From contig JBICID010000043.1 in NCBI GenBank assembly GCA_043101615.1, forward strand, positions 1 through 64,000: a stretch of DNA of 64,000 bases, read 5' to 3'. The notes under the pieces were generated by a model that saw only the letters and a program-made list of their open reading frames with translations, was not told where the DNA came from and ran no database searches. Position 1 is the stretch's first letter. Every line of letters starts with the position of its first letter. The stretch comes from JBLHKT01 sp043101615. Lineage in GTDB: Bacteria; Planctomycetota; Phycisphaerae; Phycisphaerales; UBA1924. Below, piece after piece: positions 1 through 6,911 of this stretch. The position numbers were made by a program, and so were the translations under genes.

Positions 1-52
1 AATTCGGATCCGCGCGATGCAACTCTGCACCGGGGTTGAGGCGAAGCGGGAT

Positions 53-766
53 TCAGTAGCCCAGGCGTGCGGTCTCACCGGGCCAGGCCCGCTCGAAGGC
101 CTCGGCGAGTTCCGGCGTGAACACCTCGCGCCAGCCCCCCGGCGTCCCGCGCCGCAGGTGGTGGGTGGTGTCCTCGTCGCCGGGGGCGCGCCCGGAACGG
201 ACGGCGAAGGAGTGGCGCTCCAGCATCGACGCAAGTTCCGTCTCGGGCAGGTCCAGCCCGAGGAACGCAAACAGCCTCTCGAACTCTCGCAGGCCCCCGT
301 CCCACAGGTCCTCGTAGCGCACGACCCGCACCAGCGGGTTGTCGCCCACGGGCTTGCCCCGGAGCTGGTTCAGCATGCGGTGGTGGGGGAGCAGTTCCAG
401 CAGGCCGTCCTCGACCGGGAGCTCATTCAGGCGTGCCCGCAGGGCCTCGATCTCGGGCGTGTTGTTCTCGTGCGAGTGACGCCACGACCAGTACTGGCTC
501 ACCAGCACGTCGCGCGGGTCGCGGATGAGGTGGAAGCCGCGGTCGGGCTCAGAAACCGAGCCGGGGGTGCGCTCGGCCAGCGGGTTGACGTACAGCCGGA
601 TGGAGCCGCGTTCGGGCGCGGGCTCGAAGTCGTCGGCCCGCCCGCCCCGCACGCGATAGCCCATCCCCAGGGCGCGTGCGGCGTCCTTGAGCACGGCGCG
701 CATCCAGTTCGTGGCGCACTTGTGGTGACCGAAGTAGTACACGTCGCGTGTCAGGGTGGCGGGCAT
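53..766 (-). CDS. Sulfotransferase-family protein
   Basis: The 237-residue product probably transfers a sulfuryl group from PAPS to an unidentified acceptor. The N-terminal FGHHKCATNW fits the 5'-phosphosulfate-binding loop of the family, and the later HLIRDPRDVLVSQYWSW stretch fits the 3'-phosphate-binding region, with the usual Arg-Asp-Pro-Arg core. The length suits a single-domain bacterial sulfotransferase. I placed the start at ATG 766, ten residues before the PAPS loop; an upstream in-frame ATG at 799 would run into the gdhA terminator hairpin. There is no signal peptide, so it is probably cytoplasmic. It lies downstream of gdhA on the same strand but is separated from it by a strong terminator, so it is likely transcribed alone. 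The acceptor cannot be told from sequence. Confidence 0.8.
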   Translation of the reverse strand: MPATLTRDVYYFGHHKCATNWMRAVLKDAARALGMGYRVRGGRADDFEPAPERGSIRLYVNPLAERTPGSVSEPDRGFHLIRDPRDVLVSQYWSWRHSHENNTPEIEALRARLNELPVEDGLLELLPHHRMLNQLRGKPVGDNPLVRVVRYEDLWDGGLREFERLFAFLGLDLPETELASMLERHSFAVRSGRAPGDEDTTHHLRRGTPGGWREVFTPELAEAFERAWPGETARLGY

Positions 767-802
767 GCGTTGTGTATCGGCGGATCTCCGCGGGCGCACA
801 CG

Positions 803-831
803 AAAAAGGGCGACGCGTGTCGCGTCGCCCC
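803..831 (-). terminator. Intrinsic terminator of gdhA
   Basis: On the minus strand, GGGCGACGCG and CGCGTCGCCC form a perfect 10-bp stem around a 3-base loop, followed at once by five T. It lies 26 bases past the gdhA stop and upstream of the sulfotransferase start, so it isolates the two genes. Confidence 0.9.
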
Positions 832-856
832 TTGGTGTGCGGACTCGGGAGGGGGG

Positions 857-2191
857 TTACGGGAAGATGCCGCGGACCTTGTAGACCGCCCCGATGTGGT
901 CCAGGGCGGCGGCAAAGGCGGCGGTGCGGAGGTCGCACTTGTACTTGTCGCGCGTCTGGAGGGTGCGCCGCGCGGCGACGCACATGTGGCGGTTGAGCTC
1001 GCGGTCGACCTGGGCGGCGTCCCAGACGACGCTGGACTTGTTCTGGAGCCACTCGAAGTAGGAGACGGTGACGCCGCCGGCGTTGGCGAGGATGGCGGGG
1101 ATGATCTCGACGCCCTTGGCCGAGAGGGCCCGGTCGCCGGAGGGCGAGCAGGGTGCGTTGGCGGCCTCGGCCATGACCTTGCAGTCGAGCCACTGGGCCT
1201 CGCGAGCGTTGATCATCTGCTCGAGGGCGCCTGGGATGAAGACGTCGACCTTGGTGCGGTAGAAGTCCTCCTCGCCGATGGCGTCGGCCTCGGCGTAGCC
1301 CTTGATGCCGTAGTTGGCCTCGGAGTGGGCCGCGAGCGCGTGGCAGTCGATGCCGTTGTCGTTGCGGAGGGCGCCGGTGTGGTCCATGACGGCGACGATC
1401 TTGGCGCCCATGTCCTGCAGGATGCGCCCGCCCCAGGAGTTCACGTTTCCGAAGCCCAGCAGCGAGACGGTCATGCCCTGCAGGGGGATGCCCACGCCGG
1501 GGAGCATCTCTGCGAGCACGTCGGCGACGCCCTGGCCGGTGGCCTTCTCACGCCCGGCCGAACCGCCGAACTCGACGGGCTTGCCGGTGACGACGCGGAT
1601 GCCGTCGTGGTGGTCCTGGCTGGACATCATGTAGGTGTCGGCGAACCAGGCCATGATCTGGGCGTTGGTGCCCACGTCCGGCGCGGGGATGTCGACCTCG
1701 GGCCCGATCTGGTCGGCGATGGCCGAGCAGTAGCGCCGGGTGACGCGCTGCAGCTCTCCCTCGGACAGGGTGCGCGGGTTGCACTTCACGCCGCCCTTGC
1801 CGCCGCCGAAGGGGATGCGGACGAGCGCACACTTCATGGTCATGAGCAGGGCCAGCGACTTCACGTCGTCGAGGTGCACGTCCTCGTGGTAGCGGAAGCC
1901 GCCCTTGTACGGGCCCAGCGCGTTGTTGTGCTGGATGCGGTAGCCCTTGAACAGCCGGTGGTGCCCGTCGTCCATCTTCACCGGGAAGTGGACCATGATC
2001 TCGTTCTTGGGCTGTCCCAGGATGATGCGGACGCGGTGCTTGAGGTTGATCACGTCCGCGGCCTCGAGCATGGTCGAGACCGTCTGCAGGTAGAGGTTGT
2101 CCGGGTCGGTCGGGAAGCCGAGCTCGTCGATGACCGGGTCGCGGGTGGCATCGTCCAGGTCGGTGGCGGGCTTGGCGGGTGCGGTGGTCAT
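857..2191 (-). CDS. gdhA: Glutamate dehydrogenase (Glu/Leu/Phe/Val family)
   Basis: The 444-residue enzyme interconverts glutamate and 2-oxoglutarate plus ammonia, in the cytoplasm. Visible features are the substrate-binding PYKGGFR segment (about residues 94-100), the catalytic-lysine loop PFGGGKGGVKC (lysine near 132), the PAPDVGTN segment, and a Rossmann-type LLGFGNVNSWGG in the C-terminal half. The length suits the hexameric GDH family. Cofactor preference is not assigned. The start at ATG 2191 precedes MTTAPAKP; no strong Shine-Dalgarno is seen. The gene is divergent from rpsA across a 522-bp region that holds a promoter match (CGAACG, 17 bases, TATGCT), giving an expected leader of about 150 bases. 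A perfect hairpin with a T-run ends the transcript. Confidence 0.93.
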   Translation of the reverse strand: MTTAPAKPATDLDDATRDPVIDELGFPTDPDNLYLQTVSTMLEAADVINLKHRVRIILGQPKNEIMVHFPVKMDDGHHRLFKGYRIQHNNALGPYKGGFRYHEDVHLDDVKSLALLMTMKCALVRIPFGGGKGGVKCNPRTLSEGELQRVTRRYCSAIADQIGPEVDIPAPDVGTNAQIMAWFADTYMMSSQDHHDGIRVVTGKPVEFGGSAGREKATGQGVADVLAEMLPGVGIPLQGMTVSLLGFGNVNSWGGRILQDMGAKIVAVMDHTGALRNDNGIDCHALAAHSEANYGIKGYAEADAIGEEDFYRTKVDVFIPGALEQMINAREAQWLDCKVMAEAANAPCSPSGDRALSAKGVEIIPAILANAGGVTVSYFEWLQNKSSVVWDAAQVDRELNRHMCVAARRTLQTRDKYKCDLRTAAFAAALDHIGAVYKVRGIFP

Positions 2192-2713
2192 CGCGAACTT
2201 CCGGAGGGGAGGGTCACACGGATGCGGGGCGCGGCATACGCGGCCGCTCCCGACGCCGGGCACGCCCGGGGCTCCCTCGAGCGGGCGTGCGGGCCGGTCC
2301 GAGACTCCCTGACGCCGGACCGGCGGATGCACGGCGTGATTTCGAGCATACGCCGCGATGTCGGCAACGTTCGGTGCCGATGGGACACATTCTCGGCGGT
2401 TTTTCATCGAAACTTCTTTCCCAGCAAAGACTTTGCGCTTCACTCGGTCGAGCCTTTCACCTATCGTCGGGGCCCCGCACGCGCGGGGACAGGCCGGTCC
2501 GAGCGACGCCCCGGGTGCCCGGGGCTCGGCATCACGACCACCAGCCGCCCGGTCCGACACACCCGCTCGGACCCGGGCAGCCCGCGACCAACGCGGGCGA
2601 CACCGGTTCCCCAGGCGCACCACCGGCCGGCGCCAGCGGCGACCCGCGTGTCGAGCCGGCGACCGCACGCCCCCGACAACGGGGCGGGACGCACGGCGGA
2701 AGGAACAGACCAC
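2192..2713. other. Divergent intergenic region gdhA/rpsA
   Basis: This 522-bp gap has no convincing gene. Both strands are open to translation here, but only as run-through from the neighbouring GC-rich genes. It holds the gdhA promoter match (2345-2373, minus). On the plus side a relatively T-rich stretch at about 2395-2470 includes TATCGT at 2462-2467, a possible -10 for rpsA that would leave a leader of about 240 bases. GGAAGGA at 2698-2704 is the likely rpsA ribosome-binding site. Confidence 0.6.
2345..2373 (-). promoter_or_regulatory. Promoter match upstream of gdhA
   Basis: On the minus strand CGAACG (2373-2368) is followed after 17 bases by TATGCT (2350-2345). The same pair with the same spacing, CGAACG-N17-TACGCT, lies upstream of murC. 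Predicted transcription start is about 2338. Confidence 0.5.
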
Positions 2714-4504
2714 ATGATCGACGAGAACCTGATCGCCTCCCTGGGCGTCGCAGACGCCGACACGCAGAAGATGCTGGACGACATGTTCGGCTCGGCCCCC
2801 GCCGACGAGACCATGGACCGGCTGATGGAGGGGCGTGTCGAGGACATGCAGGCCGGCACGCTGATCAAGGGACGCGTGATCGGCTTCGCGGGCGACGACG
2901 TCGTCGTCGAGGTCGGCCTCAAGAGCGAGGGGCTCATCCCCAAGGAGGAGTTCCCCAGGATCGAGGACCTCAAGATCGGGGACGAGATCGACGTCCTGCT
3001 CGAGACCATGGAGGGCGAGGGCGGCCTCATCGGGCTCTCCAAGCGCAAGGCCGACCGCCAGATCGCCTGGCAGCGCATCACCGAGTCCACCCACGAGGGC
3101 GACGTGGTCGAGGGCACCTGCATGCGGAAGATCAAGGGCGGCCTGCTGGTCGACATCGGCGTGCCCGTCTTCCTGCCCGCCTCCCAGGTCGACATCCGGC
3201 GCCCGCACGAGATCGGCGACTTCATCGGTCGCAAGGTCCGGGCCGAGATCCTCAAGATCGACGAGGAGCGGCGCAACATCGTCATCTCCCGGCGCAAGCT
3301 GATCGAGAAGGAGCGCGAGGAGGCCAAGAGCCGCCTGCTGTCCAACATCAGCGAGGGCGACATCGTCACCGGCACCGTCAAGAACATCGCCGACTTCGGC
3401 GCGTTCGTGGACCTGGGCGGCATCGACGGCCTGCTGCACATCACCGACATGAGCTGGGGGCGCATCAACCACCCGTCCGAGATGCTCCGCATCGACGACA
3501 AGGTCGAGGTGAAGATCCTGAACATCGACCGGGAGCGCGAGAAGATCGCCCTGGGCCTCAAGCAGACCGAGTCCAGCCCGTGGGAGGAGATCGAGGCCAA
3601 GTTCCCGGTCGGCTCGCGCGTCAAGGGCGAGGTGGTCAACATCATGTCCTACGGCGCGTTCATCCGCCTGGAGGACGGCATCGAGGGCCTGGTGCACATC
3701 TCCGAGATGAGCTGGACACGGCGCGTCAACCACCCCTCCGAGATCGTCAGCCAGGGCGAGGAGGTCGACGTCGTCGTCCTCGAGATCGACAAGAACAAGC
3801 AGGAGATCAGCCTCGGCATGAAGCAGACCGAGGTCAACCCGTGGGAGCTCGTCAGCGAGAAGTACCCCTCCGGCACCATCATCAAGGGCGAGGTCCGCAA
3901 CCTGGCCAACTACGGCGCGTTCATCGAGATCGAGCCCGGCATCGACGGCCTGCTGCACATCTCCGACATGAGCTGGACCAAGAAGGTCACCCACCCCAAC
4001 GAGATCTACTCGAAGGGCGACCAGGTCGAGTGCGTTGTGCTCGACGTCGACCAGGACAAGCAGCGCGTCTCCCTGGGCGTCAAGCAGCTCACCGAGGACC
4101 CCTGGCTCGAGGCCATCCCCAGCGCCTACCAGCCCGGCATGGTCATCCGGGGCAAGGTCACCAAGATCACCAACTTCGGCGTCTTCGTCGAGCTCGAGGA
4201 CGAGCTCGAGGGCCTGCTGCACATCTCAGAGCTGGCCGACCACAAGGTCGAGAACCCGCAGGACGTCGTCGGCACCGGCGAGGAGATCGACGTCAAGATC
4301 CTCCGCGTCGACACCGTCGAGCGGAAGATCGGCCTCTCCCTCAAGCGCGCCCAGTGGGGCGACACCTCCGCCGGCGGGGGCGAGGGCGGCGGAGGCGACT
4401 CCGGCTACGACTTCGGCGGCGGCGGCGGCATGGACCTGCCCAGCCGAGGCGGCATGGACGACCACGGCTCCATGGGCACCGACAAGATCCAGTTCGACAC
4501 CTGA
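2714..4504 (+). CDS. rpsA: 30S ribosomal protein S1
   Basis: The 596-residue RNA-binding protein docks mRNA on the 30S subunit. Six S1 (OB-fold) repeats can be counted. The first two are divergent (around GTLIKGRVIGF and GDVVEGTCMRK). The next three are close copies, each ending in LLHI/LVHI followed by a DMSW/EMSW sequence, and the sixth ends in LLHISELAD. This matches the long form of S1. After the last repeat comes a tail of about 45 residues rich in Gly, Asp and Met. ATG 2714 is supported by GGAAGGA nine bases upstream. A strong intrinsic terminator follows 60 bases after the stop, so the gene is probably monocistronic. An apparent reading frame running into the gene from far upstream is a GC artefact. 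Confidence 0.97.
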   Translation: MIDENLIASLGVADADTQKMLDDMFGSAPADETMDRLMEGRVEDMQAGTLIKGRVIGFAGDDVVVEVGLKSEGLIPKEEFPRIEDLKIGDEIDVLLETMEGEGGLIGLSKRKADRQIAWQRITESTHEGDVVEGTCMRKIKGGLLVDIGVPVFLPASQVDIRRPHEIGDFIGRKVRAEILKIDEERRNIVISRRKLIEKEREEAKSRLLSNISEGDIVTGTVKNIADFGAFVDLGGIDGLLHITDMSWGRINHPSEMLRIDDKVEVKILNIDREREKIALGLKQTESSPWEEIEAKFPVGSRVKGEVVNIMSYGAFIRLEDGIEGLVHISEMSWTRRVNHPSEIVSQGEEVDVVVLEIDKNKQEISLGMKQTEVNPWELVSEKYPSGTIIKGEVRNLANYGAFIEIEPGIDGLLHISDMSWTKKVTHPNEIYSKGDQVECVVLDVDQDKQRVSLGVKQLTEDPWLEAIPSAYQPGMVIRGKVTKITNFGVFVELEDELEGLLHISELADHKVENPQDVVGTGEEIDVKILRVDTVERKIGLSLKRAQWGDTSAGGGEGGGGDSGYDFGGGGGMDLPSRGGMDDHGSMGTDKIQFDT

Positions 4505-4563
4505 TCCGTCCGGAGCCCGTCGTGCCCCCGGCGTGCCCCCACGCCGTGCCCGCGCAAGGCAAC

Positions 4564-4595
4564 AAGGCCTCCGCCTCTGGGGCGGGGGCCTTTTT
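4564..4595 (+). terminator. Intrinsic terminator of rpsA
   Basis: AAGGCC-T-CCGCC pairs with GGCGG-G-GGCCTT around a five-base loop, with one T/G mismatch, and the stem ends in a run of five T. It is placed 60 bases after the rpsA stop. Confidence 0.92.
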
Positions 4596-4902
4596 CGTGG
4601 GACCGCAAATCCGGGCCTCGTTCGAGTTGGGGCGAACCGCTCAGCAGAGGGCCGCGAAGCACACAAACGAGAGCCACACCACGCGGCGCTGGAATTCTGT
4701 CATGGCAAACAAACGCATCTTCAGTTGTTCCTGTCTGGCTATGTGGTGCCGTGCCCGCTCCGCGGGCTCTGCACGATACTCCGTTCAATCCGCGTGCCAC
4801 CCCCATCGGGGTTCCCCCGGAGGGCCGGAACGGAGCGCAACGGGTGTTTTCGGGCGTGTTCTCGGACGCACGCGAGCCGGGGCGGCGTTGCGTCTGGGCA
4901 AC
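4596..4902. other. Intergenic region before the AMMECR1-like gene
   Basis: About 300 bases, including an ATG at 4702 in frame with the next gene. The intervening translation is rich in Arg, Cys and Ser and does not look like real protein. I see no clear promoter hexamer pair or repeat here. Confidence 0.4.
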
Positions 4903-6684
4903 GTGTTGCGAGCGCACCACGCGTTCTCGGCCCTGTGCTGCCTGCCGGGGGCCTGGTGCCAGTCGCAGGCGCTGGCGCAGGCGGACCCGGTCCAGCCCGG
5001 CGAGGCGCTGGCGGTGTTCGAGCGTGCGGACGCCTGGATCGAGTCCGGCCAAGTGCCTCCCGGGGCCGAGTCGTCGCCGGTCGCGGGCGCCTCGGTCGCG
5101 ATCCGTCTCGACGGTCGTCTGGTCGGGCGCGGTGTGAGCATCGGCCCCGAGCCGGACGCGGGTCGCGTGGGACGGGCCGTGGAGGAGGCGCTGCGGGTGG
5201 CGCGCAGCGCGATGGAGGAGGCGGGCCCGGAGCCCCGGATGACGCTCTCGCTGGAACTGGCGACCGAGCTGGTCCCGATCCGGCTGGCGGAGGGCGAGGA
5301 CCTGGCGACCCGACTCTCACCCGGCCTGGACGGGCTGGCGCTGCGCCGTGGGGACCAGACCGCGGCCCTGTTCCCAAGCCAGATGCGCGAGCGCGACACG
5401 CTCCCCTCGGCGGCCCTGGGCCCGCTGGTGGCCCTGCTGGGCGGCACGACCGCCGAGAAGCTCACGCCGGCGTTCGAGCTGCAGGAGCAGGGGTACGCGC
5501 TGTACCGCTTCCGCACCACGCAGCTGGCCGAGCCGGTCCCCGGGATGAGCCCCAGGTTCCTGCACCGGGGCGGGCGGGTGGTCGGGATGCACGAGATCAC
5601 CGAGGCGGGGCTGACCGAGTACGCCCAGGGGCTGATCAACCACCTGATCGGGCTGGAGTGGAACGGGCGCGAGCCCGTCGGGCTCGGCGGGTCGCTGGAG
5701 CCCGTGACCGGGCGGCGCGACGAGCTGCACGCCCCCCCGGTCACCCAGGCCAGCGTCGCGCTGGCCCTGCTGCGGGCCTCCAGGCTGGCCGGGCTGGACC
5801 CCGTGACCGCCGAGATGGCCCGCTCCTCGGGCGAGCAGCTCCTGCGCGAGCTCGCCGACGTCGCCGACACCGAACCGGAGCCCTGGGGCAGCGCGGACAG
5901 CGCCGCGGCGTGCGTCATCGCGCTCGCGGAGATCCCGGAGCGCCGGCTCGAATCGGACCCCGAGCTGAGCGCCCTGCGGGACCGGTGCCTGCCGGCGGTG
6001 CGCGGCGCCCACAGCGAGCGGACGGGCTTCACCCAGGCGCTCGGCTCCGGTCGGACGGCGCTGGTGGCTTACGCGCTCGTGCGCGACGCGATCCGCTTCG
6101 GGGGCGACCGCGTGGGCGCTCGCGCCGCGGTCAACGCGGTCTACCGCGACACGCCCCCGGGCCTGCTGGTCTCCCAGATGCCCTGGCTGGGCTGGGCCAG
6201 CCTGGAGCTGGCCGGGCCGGACCCCGTCCCGAGCGCGACGCTGCTGCGCGAGATGCGCGCCCTGGTCTGGCAGAACCGACTCCGCTCCGTGGACGTGGAG
6301 TACCAGGACCGCGACCTGGCGGGCGGGATCGTCTTCACGCGCGGCACGACCCCGCTGCCCACGTGGCACTCGCTCCGCCCCCTGGCCTTCATCGTGTCGA
6401 TGCTCGGGCGCGAGGAGCTCACCGCGCGCACCGGCACCGGCGAGCCCGGCGAGTGGTCCACGGAGCTGGTCAACGCCATGGAGTCGCTCCGCTTCGTCAT
6501 GCAGCTCAGCGCGGGGCTGGAGGAGGGGCACATGTACGCCCAGCCGGGCCTGGCGCGCTACGGCGTTCGGGCCTCGCTGTGGGACCAGTCGATGCCCACC
6601 GAGGCCTCGGCCCTGGCCCTGCTGACGGTCACCGAGCTGCTCGAGGCCATCCGGTCCAGGCGGGGCGCCCAGGACGCCGACTGA
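4903..6684 (+). CDS. Secreted protein: AMMECR1-like domain plus helical C-terminal half
   Basis: Function unknown. With the GTG start at 4903 the product has 593 residues. It opens with a plausible signal peptide ending ALAQA, so it is probably exported. Residues of about 60-205 resemble the AMMECR1 fold: a strand ending in VPI, then SPGLDGLALRRG, a FPSQM segment, and a closing LYRFRTTQ. The family's LRGCIG motif is replaced by LVGRGVS. The C-terminal half (about 260-590) is a series of Ala/Leu-rich helices with recurrent small-residue turns, like an alpha/alpha toroid. The start is uncertain: TTG 4888 and ATG 4702 are in frame, but none has a good ribosome-binding site. It sits alone between rpsA and gyrA. 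The AMMECR1 match is by eye. Confidence 0.55.
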   Translation: MLRAHHAFSALCCLPGAWCQSQALAQADPVQPGEALAVFERADAWIESGQVPPGAESSPVAGASVAIRLDGRLVGRGVSIGPEPDAGRVGRAVEEALRVARSAMEEAGPEPRMTLSLELATELVPIRLAEGEDLATRLSPGLDGLALRRGDQTAALFPSQMRERDTLPSAALGPLVALLGGTTAEKLTPAFELQEQGYALYRFRTTQLAEPVPGMSPRFLHRGGRVVGMHEITEAGLTEYAQGLINHLIGLEWNGREPVGLGGSLEPVTGRRDELHAPPVTQASVALALLRASRLAGLDPVTAEMARSSGEQLLRELADVADTEPEPWGSADSAAACVIALAEIPERRLESDPELSALRDRCLPAVRGAHSERTGFTQALGSGRTALVAYALVRDAIRFGGDRVGARAAVNAVYRDTPPGLLVSQMPWLGWASLELAGPDPVPSATLLREMRALVWQNRLRSVDVEYQDRDLAGGIVFTRGTTPLPTWHSLRPLAFIVSMLGREELTARTGTGEPGEWSTELVNAMESLRFVMQLSAGLEEGHMYAQPGLARYGVRASLWDQSMPTEASALALLTVTELLEAIRSRRGAQDAD

Positions 6685-6911
6685 GGGCCCGAAGGGGCGT
6701 CTTTCGGCCCCGGCGCTCGGGCCCTGTTCGCGTGTCGATTCGGGGGGGCGATCGGGCCGCAAATCGCGTGTTCGCCTATCATTCCCGACCCCTCCGAGCC
6801 CTCGCACGGGCGGGGTCGCCCCGGCCCGGAATCGGACCTCCGGGGGCCGCCTCGCACCCCCGGCTCCGAGCACACCCCGGGCTTCTTTGCCCTCCCTGAC
6901 AGGCAGCCTGC

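Noticed and set aside
1..11. AATTC directly followed by GGATCC, like a cloning linker
   Set aside because: Eleven bases with no vector sequence after them; chance or a window-cut effect is as likely.
17..2713. Very long open frames on both strands upstream of rpsA and around gdhA
   Set aside because: They are by-products of very high GC content: their translations are low-complexity and lack family motifs, while the opposite or downstream frames hold clear enzymes.
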